Part shown: piece after piece, positions 27,359-36,202 of the stretch
How the letters are laid out: every line of letters starts with the position of its first letter
How positions within the stretch are numbered: the stretch's first letter is position 1
From: Sporosarcina sp. Te-1
Lineage (GTDB): Bacteria; Bacillota; Bacilli; Bacillales_A; Planococcaceae
Length of the DNA stretch: 64,000 nucleotides
Assembly (NCBI RefSeq): GCF_017498505.1
Contig: NZ_CP071798.1
Location: forward strand, 3,397,501 to 3,461,500
Reading direction: 5' to 3'
The notes under the pieces: generated by a model
Told to the model about the DNA's origin: nothing
The model's database searches: none
The model's input: only the letters and a program-made list of their open reading frames with translations
Translations under genes and position numbers: made by a program

Positions 27359-29563
27359 ATGAAAAAAACAATGACATTTGCGGAATGGAGACAGCTTCTC
27401 CGTTCGAGGAAGATGCTCGTCCCTATGTTGGCGATCCTCTTCATCCCCGTGTTATATGCGGGCATGTTCTTATGGGCTTTCTGGGATCCATATGCCCAAT
27501 TAGATTCGCTGCCGGTTGCGGTAGTCAATATGGATGAAGGGGCAGAACTGGAAGGGGAGCAATTAGCCCTCGGTAATGAATTGGTCGATAAATTGTTGGA
27601 AAGCAAAGATTTTGATTTCCAAAAAGTGAGCAAAGAACAAGCGGAAAAGGGATTGAAAAACCAAGATTACTATATTGCGATTGAAATTCCGGATAACTTC
27701 TCCGCCCATGCGACATCTTTGCTCGACGAAAACCCTGAGAAATTAACGATCCTTTATAAACCGAATGAAGGCTATAACTTCTTGTCTGCTCAAATCGGTG
27801 AAACTGCAATGGAAAAAATCCGGGCAGAAGTGAATAAAAATGTCACGGCTACGTATGCAGAGCAGCTTTTCGACTCTATTACCAAAATGGGTGACGGTTT
27901 CGGGGATGCAGCTGAAGGCGCCGGCAAATTGTATGATGGTACGAATGAGCTGGCAAATGGCGCCGACGACTTGAAGGGGTACTTGGAAACACTGGCGTCC
28001 AGCACCGTTACATTGAAGGAGGGTACGGACAGCCTGGCGAAGGGTGCCGATAAGGCGGCAAAAGGAGCAAACGATCTGAACAAAGGGATCGGCACACTGG
28101 CTTCTGGCGCCGCAGAACTCCATCAAGGAGCCCAAAAAGCGACTGCTGGGGCAACAGACTTGCAGACGGGGATTGCGAACTACACAGCGGCAGTCAATCA
28201 ATTGAAAAGCAGCTACGCGCAAATCGGCCAAAAAGAAGTTGAATTCGGCAGTGCTGTTGGCACGTTGCACGAAAAATCAGGGGCCTTGCAAGGGGCAGCT
28301 TCCAAACTAACAGACGGAGCGCAAAACGTGAACGCGGGTATTTCCAATCTTTCTGAACAATTGGCACCCATCCTTGCGACACTTCCGGAAGAGCAACAGT
28401 CCGGTCTGAAAGCAGCGCTCAGCCAATTGCAACAGGGCAGCGCAGAAGTGGCAGGCGGAATGAAAGAATTGTCATCGGGCACAGCGGCACTTCATGAAGG
28501 GGCAGCACAATTGAACGGCGCAGCCGGGCAATTACGTGACGGTCATGCACAGGCATTGGCCGGCTTGAATAAATTGAGCGAATCCTCGCCGCAATTGACA
28601 GGCGGAGCCAAGGCGTTGGCAGACGGAAATACAGCCTTGTCAACTGGCCTTGCCCAGCTCTCCAAAGGAGCAAACGATGCGAAAGCAGGAGCGGGCAGTT
28701 TAGCTTCTGGATTGAATGAACTTTCCTCTGGTTCCGGCACGTTGAATGAAGGAACCGGCACGTTGGCATCGAAGTCAAAAGAATTGGCGGATGGTTCTTC
28801 TAAATTAACTGATGGTGTGCATGAATTGAAAGACGGCACTCAGACGTTGCAAGACAAACTTGCGGAAGCAAATGAAACTGCTGGTAAAGTACATGCGAAT
28901 GACAGCACATACGACATGGCTGCAGCGCCGGTTGATGTCGATAAGGAAGGCATCAACCACGTGCCAAACTATGGTACAGGTTTCGCGCCATACTTCCTAT
29001 CACTTGGTCTGTTCGTCGGGGCCTTGCTCGTTTCCATTGTTTTCCCATTGGTGGAACCAGCAATTCGTCCGACAGGCGCCTTCAGATGGATGGCAAGTAA
29101 AGTATCCGTTTTGGCTGTAGTCGGCTTAATCCAAGCCTTGGTCGCGGTCGCTGTCATCAAATGGGGACTTGGCTTAGAAACGGAGAACTTCGGATTGTTC
29201 GTTTTAACGGCAATCATTACGAGCTATACCTTTATCGCCATCGTCCAAATGCTCGTTTCCATTTTCAGCGATGCAGGCCGGTTCATTGCGATTCTCGTAT
29301 TGATCTTGCAATTGACGACGAGTGCCGGAACATTCCCATTGGAATTAATTCCAGAACCACTCCAAGTGTTCAATACGCTATTGCCAATGACGTACTCCGT
29401 ACAGGCATTCAAAGCAGCCATTTCCACGGGAGATATCGCTCATCTTTGGGCAAGCAACGGCGTATTGCTCGGCTTTATCGTCGTTTGTCTCCTGATCACT
29501 TTCGGTTACTTTGCATTAGTATTCCACAAGCGGTATTCGAAAGAAACAACAGTAGAGGCGTAA
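27359..29563 (+). CDS. YhgE/Pip-family membrane protein
   Basis: A 734-residue protein with one N-terminal membrane helix (~20-42), a long extracytoplasmic region (~45-535) and about five C-terminal helices. The external region holds many copies of a glycine-spaced heptad/11-mer pattern ('LAKGADKAAKGANDL', 'LASGAAELHQGA', 'LNEGTGTLASKSKELADGSSKL') that gives a long coiled rod. This is the organisation of the YhgE/Pip family, which includes the lactococcal phage infection protein and parts of type VII secretion loci. The start follows GAGGAGGAGAAGGA. The actual function here is unknown. Confidence 0.9.
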   Translation: MKKTMTFAEWRQLLRSRKMLVPMLAILFIPVLYAGMFLWAFWDPYAQLDSLPVAVVNMDEGAELEGEQLALGNELVDKLLESKDFDFQKVSKEQAEKGLKNQDYYIAIEIPDNFSAHATSLLDENPEKLTILYKPNEGYNFLSAQIGETAMEKIRAEVNKNVTATYAEQLFDSITKMGDGFGDAAEGAGKLYDGTNELANGADDLKGYLETLASSTVTLKEGTDSLAKGADKAAKGANDLNKGIGTLASGAAELHQGAQKATAGATDLQTGIANYTAAVNQLKSSYAQIGQKEVEFGSAVGTLHEKSGALQGAASKLTDGAQNVNAGISNLSEQLAPILATLPEEQQSGLKAALSQLQQGSAEVAGGMKELSSGTAALHEGAAQLNGAAGQLRDGHAQALAGLNKLSESSPQLTGGAKALADGNTALSTGLAQLSKGANDAKAGAGSLASGLNELSSGSGTLNEGTGTLASKSKELADGSSKLTDGVHELKDGTQTLQDKLAEANETAGKVHANDSTYDMAAAPVDVDKEGINHVPNYGTGFAPYFLSLGLFVGALLVSIVFPLVEPAIRPTGAFRWMASKVSVLAVVGLIQALVAVAVIKWGLGLETENFGLFVLTAIITSYTFIAIVQMLVSIFSDAGRFIAILVLILQLTTSAGTFPLELIPEPLQVFNTLLPMTYSVQAFKAAISTGDIAHLWASNGVLLGFIVVCLLITFGYFALVFHKRYSKETTVEA

Positions 29564-29564
29564 G

Positions 29565-29605
29565 AAAAAGCGATCCATGGACAATGTCCAGGATCGCTTT
29601 TTTTA
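29565..29605 (+). terminator. Terminator after the YhgE gene
   Basis: AAGCGATCC pairs with GGATCGCTT; the loop can also pair internally (TGGAC/GTCCA). A run of seven T's follows. Confidence 0.92.
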
Positions 29606-29652
29606 ATTAGGCTAAAGGAGAGAGACGACGGTGGATGCTATTTCTGGTGAAC

Positions 29653-30016
29653 GCTAGAAAACATGGCTGAACGCCAGAAGTCATGTTAAATGCTAGAAAC
29701 CCCTAATGAATGCCAAAAAAGCATATCCGCGCGCCAAAATCCGAGCTCGTCCGCGCCAAAAAAGCCTGCCCGCGTGCCAAATCCGAGCTCGACCGCGCCA
29801 AAAAAGCCTGCCCGCGTGCCAAATCCGAGCTCGACCGCGCCAAAAAAGCCTGCCCGCGTGCCAAATCCGAGCTCGACCGCGCCAAAAAAGCCTGCCCGCG
29901 TGCCAAATCCGAGCTCCTCCGTGCCAAAAAAGCCTGCCCGCGTGCCAAATCCGAGCTCCTCCGTGCCAAAAAAGCCTATCCATATGCCAAATCCAGTACC
30001 GCCACCGCCAAAAAGC
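29653..30016. repeat. Tandem array of a ~21-nt GCCAAAA/GCCAGAA repeat
   Basis: The hexamer GCCAAA starts at 29712, 29733, 29755 and then every 21 bases to 30007 (15 copies). Degenerate units with GCTAGAA or GCCAGAA precede at 29653, 29673 and 29692, keeping 19-21 base spacing. In the centre two unit types alternate (one with GAGCTCGA, one with AAAAAGCCTGCC), giving an exact 42-base period. Because 21 is a multiple of three, several frames are open on both strands and give repetitive pseudo-proteins; none has a ribosome site or a recognisable product. It fills most of the ~500-base gap between two convergent genes. Confidence 0.9.
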
Positions 30017-30050
30017 ACGCCCAAATCAAGTCTCCCTACTTCCTCAAAAT

Positions 30051-30083
30051 CAAAAGAGCGACCGCTCCATGCCGGTCGCTCTT
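30051..30083 (-). terminator. Terminator of the SDR gene
   Basis: AAAGAGCGACC pairs with GGTCGCTCTTT over a 9-base loop, and on the minus strand a T-rich stretch follows. It lies between the SDR stop and the repeat array. Confidence 0.82.
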
Positions 30084-30099
30084 TGTGCGTCTCACGAGA

Positions 30100-30975
30100 T
30101 TAAGATCCTACATAATCCCCGCCGTCGACGTGAATCGTCTGGCCTGTCATGTAGCTAGCATCATTGGAAGCCAGGAATACATAAGCTGGCGCATTTTCAG
30201 CCGGTTGGCCGCGGCGTTTCACCGGCGTATCGGAACCGTGTTGTTCGACTTTTTTCGCATCAAATGTAGCGGGAATGAGCGGTGTCCAGATTGGTCCGGG
30301 TGCTACGGCATTCACTCGGATGCCTTTCTCTGCCAGGTTCAAGGCCAGTGAACGGGTGAAGGATGTGATGGCGCCTTTTGTGGCAGAATAGTCGATTAAC
30401 CCCGGCGAACCGTTGTAAGCCGTGATGGAGGAGGTATTGACAATGCAATCGCCCTCCTTCATATGAGCTAACGCTGCTTTGGACATATAAAAGAGTCCGA
30501 AGAAATTCGTCTCAAATGTTTCACGCAGTTGATCGCCGGAAATGCTGGCGATGTCATCCTGAGGGAATTGCTTCCCTGCATTGTTCACAAGGATATTCAA
30601 GCTGCCGAATTCGGAGACGACATCCTCTATAAGCCGTTCACAGTTTTCCTCTTCGCTAATGTCGATCCGGAATTTTTGTGCTTTGCCGCCATACTTTTCA
30701 ATCAGTTCAATTGTTTTATTGGCATCAACGTCTTCCGCTTCATCCAAGTAAGCGATCGCGACATTGGCTCCTTCCTTGGCGAAAGCGACTGCTACAGCGC
30801 GTCCGATTCCACTGTCGCCTCCCGTAATTAATGCGTTTTTCCCTTTTAACTTGCCGGAGCCTTTGTAATTCTCATCGTCATAAATCGGAGCGGGTTCCAT
30901 TTCGGCCTCTACTCCCGGCTGTTGGCTCTGTGTTTGCGGGACGACTTGTTCATCTATTTTTTCATATTTGTCCAT
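30100..30975 (-). CDS. SDR-family oxidoreductase, general-stress type
   Basis: A 291-residue short-chain dehydrogenase with a ~40-residue hydrophilic N-terminal extension typical of the YdaD/YhdF/YhxC group. The cofactor turn is TGGDSGIGRA (~52), NNAG follows, and the catalytic Ser...YSATK pair is near 200. The start follows AAAGGAGG. A sigma-B-like promoter lies 40-60 bases upstream, and homologues of this type in Bacillus belong to the general stress regulon. The substrate is unknown. Confidence 0.92.
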   Translation of the reverse strand: MDKYEKIDEQVVPQTQSQQPGVEAEMEPAPIYDDENYKGSGKLKGKNALITGGDSGIGRAVAVAFAKEGANVAIAYLDEAEDVDANKTIELIEKYGGKAQKFRIDISEEENCERLIEDVVSEFGSLNILVNNAGKQFPQDDIASISGDQLRETFETNFFGLFYMSKAALAHMKEGDCIVNTSSITAYNGSPGLIDYSATKGAITSFTRSLALNLAEKGIRVNAVAPGPIWTPLIPATFDAKKVEQHGSDTPVKRRGQPAENAPAYVFLASNDASYMTGQTIHVDGGDYVGS

Positions 30976-31013
30976 AAGAGCATCCTCCTTTGATTCATAT
31001 GTCTATATCAATC

Positions 31014-31038
31014 ATTCCCTGTGCAATGGCCATTAAAC
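31014..31038 (-). promoter_or_regulatory. Sigma-B-type promoter of the SDR gene
   Basis: On the minus strand GTTTAA (31038-31033) and GGGAAT (31019-31014) are separated by 13 bases. This matches the sigma-B consensus GTTTAA-N12-15-GGGWAW closely, upstream of a gene type known to be in that regulon. Confidence 0.72.
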
Positions 31039-31186
31039 GTTCAAAAAGAAGTAGAAGTTATGAAAATAGTGGAGTAAGGAGAGGGGGAACTTGCTGAAAT
31101 GATTACATATAAAGATCTACAGTTAAGAATCCAATCAAAAGGCTGAATGCTTTTTTGCGCTATAATAAAGACGGAGAGGGGATGAA

Positions 31187-31798
31187 ATGATGAAGACATT
31201 ATTAGTAACAGGATTCGAACCATTTTTGAAATATCCGGTCAACCCGACGCAAAAAATCGCGGAAGAGTTAAACGGCCAGACAATCGGAGACTACAAGATT
31301 CACAGCGAAATATTACCAGTCGATTTCAGCCAATCAGGGGATCGTATTTTGAAGCATATCAAAGAAATCAAACCGGATGCCGTTCTCTCATTAGGGCTTT
31401 CCGGGGGACGCTATAAAATTACCCCCGAGCGTATTGCCATTAATGTCAATGACGGTGCGAAAGACAATAGCGGCTACGCCCCTGTCGATGAACCCATTGT
31501 GGAAGGCGGGGCGGACGGCTATTTTACGAACATGCCGATCCGCAAGATGGTTAATGCGGTGAAGGGAGCTGGACTGCCTGCAGAAATCTCCAATACGGCG
31601 GGCGCCTACTTATGCAACCACGTTATGTACCAGGCACTCCATCTGGTGAACGAAGAGCGACCTGACATGCTCGCCGGTTTCATTCATATTCCGGCATCCC
31701 ATGAACTGGCAGTTGAACACGGGCGGGTGCCAAGCTGGTCGCATGAGGATTTGAAACGTGCCATCATAACTTGTATCGAAGTGTTAAGTGAATCATAA
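31187..31798 (+). CDS. pcp: Pyroglutamyl-peptidase I
   Basis: Cytosolic cysteine peptidase that removes N-terminal pyroglutamate from peptides. The 203 residues match the family length. The catalytic triad is visible: Glu81 in PERIAIN, Cys143 in NTAGAYLCN and His167 in IHIPASHE. The start is MM in GAGGGGATGAA context; either ATG could serve. It is a single gene with its own -10-like TATAAT at ~31161 and a downstream bidirectional terminator. Confidence 0.96.
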   Translation: MMKTLLVTGFEPFLKYPVNPTQKIAEELNGQTIGDYKIHSEILPVDFSQSGDRILKHIKEIKPDAVLSLGLSGGRYKITPERIAINVNDGAKDNSGYAPVDEPIVEGGADGYFTNMPIRKMVNAVKGAGLPAEISNTAGAYLCNHVMYQALHLVNEERPDMLAGFIHIPASHELAVEHGRVPSWSHEDLKRAIITCIEVLSES

Positions 31799-31840
31799 AA
31801 AATGCGCGAAAGAGGGTGGTTACCTCTTCCGCGCATTTTT
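31797..31840. terminator. Bidirectional terminator between pcp and the DASS carrier
   Basis: TGCGCG-A-AGAGG pairs with CCTCTTCCGCGCA over a 7-base loop, flanked by A's on the left and T's on the right, so it can end both convergent transcripts. Confidence 0.88.
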
Positions 31841-31844
31841 CATT

Positions 31845-33323
31845 TTATAATAGGCCGACCCATTTCCAATATGTTGCGCTGAATAGCAGGATGAGCAGAT
31901 ATCCGATGACGGTGAGCGGGATCCCGGATTTCAGGAAGTCTCCGACCGAAAACGCGCCTGTTCCGTACGCGAGCATATTTTGCGGTGCGCTTACCGGCAG
32001 CAGGAAGCCGAAGCTGATGACGAACTGCTGAATCAGCACGAAGCCGATATCGTTCGCGTTAATCGCGATCGTTGAGGTCAATGCGATGAAAATCGGAATC
32101 AGTGCTGATGACAAGCTCGTCGCACTTGCAAACCCAAGGTGGATTAAAATATTGAACAGCGACAACAGGGCAATGGTGGCGAGGAGTGGCATCGTGTCCA
32201 GCCCCATCGCGCCGAATACTTTATCCGACAGCCACTGCGCTCCCGTCGTATCAAGCAAGATTGTTCCAAGCGCGATTCCGACTGCGAATACAATGATTGT
32301 TCCCCAAGGAATGAGTCGCTCTACGGTCTTCCAATCAAATACCCCAATTTTAGGAGACAGCAACAGGGCAATGGCAACGACAGTGACAGTGGTCGTGTCG
32401 AGCGGATGAAGCTTCTCCTCGGTAGCCCATAGGAAGAGCAGAATGAGGGAGACGACAATCAATCGGATTTCCGCCGGCTTCATCGGTCCCAACTCCTTTA
32501 ACTGGCCTTGAATCAATTCTTTGCCGCCTTCCACCACTTTCGTTTCCGGTTTTATCAATTTGATCATGACGAAATAAAGGACGAACGACATGAGAATCGA
32601 CCAAGGTGCTGCATATAAGAACCACGTACTCCAGGCGATCGATTCGCCGAACTCCTTCTCGATGAAACCGAGCGCCACCATATTTTGTGCGGCAGCGGTC
32701 TTAATACCGATATTCCAAACTGAAACGGCCTGAACTGCGGTGATGACGAGCAATGCGGCAAGCCGGCTGTTGGTCGGCAAACCGAAAGCGGCGACCATTC
32801 CAAGCAGGATCGGGACCACTGCTCCGGCACGTGCTGTCGCACTTGGTACGAAGAAAGCAAGGATAATGGATACAAGAATTGCGCCAAATACGATAGCCCC
32901 GGTCTTCACACCGACTTTGGATAAAATGTACAAGGCAAGTCGTTTATGTAGATTTGTCGCTTGCATGGCGGATGCAAGGAAGAGGGCGGCGGCAACGAGG
33001 GCGACGGCTGAATTTGAAAAGCCGCCCAGCGCCATCGTGAGCGCTTTCTTTGTTCCGACATTCACCTCCGGGTTTGCCATATCCGGCGAAAATCCGATCA
33101 ACAATGCAACGAGGCCGATGATCATAGCTGCACTGACAGGGTACGTCACAGCTTCTGTTACCCAGAGTATGACTGCGAACGCCAGGATGGCGAGTGCTCG
33201 CTGCCCCATGACCGGCAAATCATCTGGTGTAGGCAAGAGAACGATAAGAATCATGACTGCAAAAGCGATCGCAATCCAAATTGGTTTCAAGTTATGCTTT
33301 GGTTTTGCAACCTGTGCTTCCAC
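31845..33323 (-). CDS. DASS-family anion symporter (di/tricarboxylate type)
   Basis: A 492-residue carrier with ~12 hydrophobic segments, of the divalent anion:sodium symporter family that takes up dicarboxylates such as malate or succinate. Characteristic stretches are 'WVTEAVTYPVSAAMIIGLVALLIG', 'GGFSNSAVALVAAALFLASAM', 'FVPSATARAGAVVPI' and 'SAPQNMLAYGTGAFSVGDFLKSGIPL' near the C terminus. It is a single gene; the start follows a GAAAGGAT site. The exact anion and coupling ion cannot be decided. Confidence 0.9.
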   Translation of the reverse strand: MEAQVAKPKHNLKPIWIAIAFAVMILIVLLPTPDDLPVMGQRALAILAFAVILWVTEAVTYPVSAAMIIGLVALLIGFSPDMANPEVNVGTKKALTMALGGFSNSAVALVAAALFLASAMQATNLHKRLALYILSKVGVKTGAIVFGAILVSIILAFFVPSATARAGAVVPILLGMVAAFGLPTNSRLAALLVITAVQAVSVWNIGIKTAAAQNMVALGFIEKEFGESIAWSTWFLYAAPWSILMSFVLYFVMIKLIKPETKVVEGGKELIQGQLKELGPMKPAEIRLIVVSLILLFLWATEEKLHPLDTTTVTVVAIALLLSPKIGVFDWKTVERLIPWGTIIVFAVGIALGTILLDTTGAQWLSDKVFGAMGLDTMPLLATIALLSLFNILIHLGFASATSLSSALIPIFIALTSTIAINANDIGFVLIQQFVISFGFLLPVSAPQNMLAYGTGAFSVGDFLKSGIPLTVIGYLLILLFSATYWKWVGLL

Positions 33324-33440
33324 CGAGTATCAATCCTTTCTATTGCTTGATCTTCGTATAGATTACCCTGAAATGGAATTTGCAAACAGTAGAATAGAGA
33401 AGGAATTCATACTTGCCAATTCGGTTATGGACCTGTATGT

Positions 33441-33465
33441 TTAAATAGTAATGATTACTATTTAA
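33441..33465. promoter_or_regulatory. Zur-type operator before the zinc GTPase gene
   Basis: Perfect 25-bp palindrome, left arm TTAAATAGTAAT, one central G, right arm its exact complement. The inner 13 bases AGTAATNATTACT are a near match to the Bacillus Zur box core CGTAATNATTACG. Its right end runs into AAGGAG, the ribosome site, so repression would be direct. Confidence 0.82.
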
Positions 33466-33476
33466 GGAGTGGAGAT

Positions 33477-34667
33477 ATGCAGAAGGAACAAATACCAGTT
33501 ACTGTGTTGAGCGGCTATTTAGGTGCAGGCAAGACGACGTTATTAAATCATTTATTAGCAAACCGGGAAGATAAGCGCATCGCAGTCATTGTGAATGATA
33601 TGAGTGAAATTAACATCGACTCGGCGCTCATACAGGACAACGGTTTTTCACGCACAGAGGAAAAGCTGGTTGAACTGACAAACGGGTGCATATGCTGTAC
33701 GTTGCGTGAGGATTTGATCATAGAAGTCGAGAAATTGGCCGTGGCAGGGAATATCGATTACATCGTCATCGAATCGACTGGTATTTCCGAACCGATTCCG
33801 GTTGCCCAGACATTCACTTACATAGATGAGGCGGTGGGTGTGGACTTATCCAAGGTGTGTAGATTGGATAGCATGGTCACGGTCGTCGATGCGTTCCGTT
33901 TTTGGAAAGACTATGAAAGCGGAGAGACGCTGCTGGAGCGCAAGGATACGGATGATCCGTATGATCAACGGGATGTCTCCGATTTATTGGTCGACCAATT
34001 GGAATTTGCCGATATTCTGGTCGTCAATAAATTGGATTTAGTCGACGTAAGCTATCAGGAACCCTTTACCGCGTTTTTACGGAAAATGAATCCGGATGCT
34101 GAAATCATTTTGACACAGTTCGGAAAAGTGAAGCCGTCGCAGCTGCTGGATCGGAAACTATTCGACTTTGAAAAGTCCAGCCAAGGCGCAGGATGGATCA
34201 AAGAGTTGAATGAAGAACATGTGCCGGAAACAGAGGAGTATGGTATCACTTCCTTTGTTTACAGACGAAAACGCCCTTTCCACCCGACAAGATGGCAGGC
34301 GTGGTTGTCACAATTGCCGAGCGAAATCGTTCGGACAAAGGGCTTTTTCTGGCTCGCCACCCGTCCGGATATGGCGGGCTTGCTATCGCAAGCGGGTGCA
34401 TCCATCACATTCCAAGGTGCAGGACAATGGATTGCATCCTTGCCGGAACGCCAGCAGCAACAAATAATTGAAGAAGATCCCGAGCTATTGCACCGTTGGG
34501 ATGAACAGTACGGCGACCGGCAGACCGAACTTGTGTTCATTGGTTTGGACATGGACCACGATGAAATGGAAATGCAACTGGACCAATGCCTGCTGTCGGA
34601 ACGAGAAATGAAAATGGATTGGTCTTCCTTTGAAGATGAACTGCCGAGATTTACGCCGGGTGGATGA
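33477..34667 (+). CDS. yciC: CobW/COG0523 zinc-dependent GTPase (YciC/ZagA-like)
   Basis: A 396-residue G3E GTPase that would deliver zinc to enzymes during zinc starvation. It has Walker [10 protein letters not shown], the metal-binding GCICC motif, '[10 protein letters not shown]' and the NKLD guanine motif, plus the C-terminal CobW domain (~265-390) with several histidines and acidic residues. The length equals Bacillus YciC, and that gene is also controlled by Zur, matching the operator seen here. Start at the ATG after AAGGAGTGGAGAT. Confidence 0.9.
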   Translation: MQKEQIPVTVLSGYLGAGKTTLLNHLLANREDKRIAVIVNDMSEINIDSALIQDNGFSRTEEKLVELTNGCICCTLREDLIIEVEKLAVAGNIDYIVIESTGISEPIPVAQTFTYIDEAVGVDLSKVCRLDSMVTVVDAFRFWKDYESGETLLERKDTDDPYDQRDVSDLLVDQLEFADILVVNKLDLVDVSYQEPFTAFLRKMNPDAEIILTQFGKVKPSQLLDRKLFDFEKSSQGAGWIKELNEEHVPETEEYGITSFVYRRKRPFHPTRWQAWLSQLPSEIVRTKGFFWLATRPDMAGLLSQAGASITFQGAGQWIASLPERQQQQIIEEDPELLHRWDEQYGDRQTELVFIGLDMDHDEMEMQLDQCLLSEREMKMDWSSFEDELPRFTPGG

Positions 34668-34702
34668 CGGACTACTTTATATTTCTATGGGTTTATGGCA
34701 TA

Positions 34703-34738
34703 AAACAAAGCCGGAGAAGTCATCCAGACTCCCCGGCT
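34703..34738 (-). terminator. Terminator of the AtoE-like carrier gene
   Basis: AGCCGG and CCGGCT close a stem whose inner part (GAGAAGTC with GACTCCCC) is imperfect. On the minus strand it is followed by TTTGTTTT. It may also act on the GTPase transcript. Confidence 0.7.
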
Positions 34739-34746
34739 CATTTCAA

Positions 34747-36060
34747 TCAAAAGAAAAATAGACCGATGCTAATGACAATACCGCTCAACACTAACACAAA
34801 AACGCAATAGCCCATGATATCCTTGGCGCGGAGACCTGCAATTGCGAGCGCTGGCAAGGCCCAGAACGGCTGGATCATATTGGTCCAGGCATCGCCCCAA
34901 GCGATGGCCATCGCGGTCTTCGAATAGCTGACGCCAAGGGACTGGGCCGCATCCAGCATGATCGGCGCCTGTACGGCCCATTGCCCGCCGCCGGACGGAA
35001 CGAAGAAGTTGACGAGACCGGCTGCGTAAAATGTGAAGAGCGGGAACGTCGTTTCTGTCGAAATATTGACGAACCACTCTGACATGACGCCTGCAAGCCC
35101 TGAAGCGACCATCATGCCCATAATCCCTGCGTAAAACGGGAACTGGATAATGATGCCGCCTGCTGTCTTCACCGCATTGGCAACAGCCGCCAAAAAACGT
35201 TTTGGCGTGCCGTGAAAAAGTATGCCGAGCATGAAGAAGATCAGATTGACAATGTTGAGATTTAAATCAAACCCTTTGCCAACGAAGTGCTGAATCAGAT
35301 AAATGACACCGAGCGCGCCGATGAGCAACGACAGAATCGTGCTGTTTTCCAGGCGGCTTGCGGGCGTCGGCTTCTCTTCTTTTTCTACAATGATTTCTTC
35401 ATTCAGCAATTCGGTATCGACGGTTACCGTGTCTTCCCGTTTCGGCATCATGAAACGGTTTAAAAGCGGGACCGTAACGAACAGAAGCCCAACGATTACG
35501 AGATTATATGTTGAAAAAATAGTTTCAGAGGTCGAAACAACGCCCATCATATCCTCGAATGGATGGCCATCCGTTGCAATGGAAAGCGGAATGGAGCCTC
35601 CAAGCCCGCCGTGCCAGACGATAAATCCAGAGTAAGCGCTTGCAATCAATAGCCGATAATCGACAGACTTTACTTTGCGTGCAATCTCTTTTGCAAACAA
35701 TGCCCCGATGACCAATCCAAACCCCCAGTTGATCCAGCAGGCGATCAATGAGACGACGGTCACTAGTATAATCGCAGAACCGGGAGATTTGGCCAGTCCC
35801 GCCAGCGTGCTCAATAATTTCTTGAATACTGGACTACTTGCAAGGACATGCCCGGCCACCAATACAATAACCATTTGCATTGTGAACGAAAGAAGACCCC
35901 AGAAGCCGTCCCCCCAATGGACGACCATATCGAGCGGGCCTGAGTCGGTTAGCCCGAGCCCGAGTAGAAATACAACTAGGGTCAAGATGGCAACAAATAT
36001 GTACGGATCTGGCAAGTAGCGCTCCATAAGCGTATTAGACCACCGAGTTAATACCTTCAA
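34747..36060 (-). CDS. Short-chain fatty acid transporter, AtoE / TIGR00366 type
   Basis: A 437-residue polytopic carrier, predicted to import short-chain fatty acids. It has ~10 membrane segments and AtoE family landmarks: 'LPDPYIFVAILTLVVF', 'CWINWGFGLVIGALFA', 'SAYSGFIVWHGGLGGSIPLSIA' and 'NFFVPSGGGQWAVQAPIM'. A TTG at 36060 lies 8 bases after a GGGGGA ribosome site and is chosen over an in-frame ATG at 36102, which would place that ribosome site inside the gene. No fatty-acid enzymes are adjacent. Confidence 0.87.
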   Translation of the reverse strand: MKVLTRWSNTLMERYLPDPYIFVAILTLVVFLLGLGLTDSGPLDMVVHWGDGFWGLLSFTMQMVIVLVAGHVLASSPVFKKLLSTLAGLAKSPGSAIILVTVVSLIACWINWGFGLVIGALFAKEIARKVKSVDYRLLIASAYSGFIVWHGGLGGSIPLSIATDGHPFEDMMGVVSTSETIFSTYNLVIVGLLFVTVPLLNRFMMPKREDTVTVDTELLNEEIIVEKEEKPTPASRLENSTILSLLIGALGVIYLIQHFVGKGFDLNLNIVNLIFFMLGILFHGTPKRFLAAVANAVKTAGGIIIQFPFYAGIMGMMVASGLAGVMSEWFVNISTETTFPLFTFYAAGLVNFFVPSGGGQWAVQAPIMLDAAQSLGVSYSKTAMAIAWGDAWTNMIQPFWALPALAIAGLRAKDIMGYCVFVLVLSGIVISIGLFFF

Positions 36061-36202
36061 AAATGATTCCCCCTTTTTTATCCCTCGAAGTAAGACTAGC
36101 ATATTCGTTTACATGAAATATAATGTTTGATTCAGAAAAGTGAAACGTAATTGCAGATGAGGAGTCTAATGGTATAAGAAAAGTTGGAAAGGGTTGGATG
36201 GC

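Noticed and set aside
29686..30351. Long repetitive open frames on both strands through the tandem repeat (for example APKKPARVPNPSS or FGTRAGFFGAVELG repeats)
   Set aside because: The 21-base period keeps several frames open at once. None has a ribosome site or non-repetitive domain, and one runs antisense into the SDR gene.
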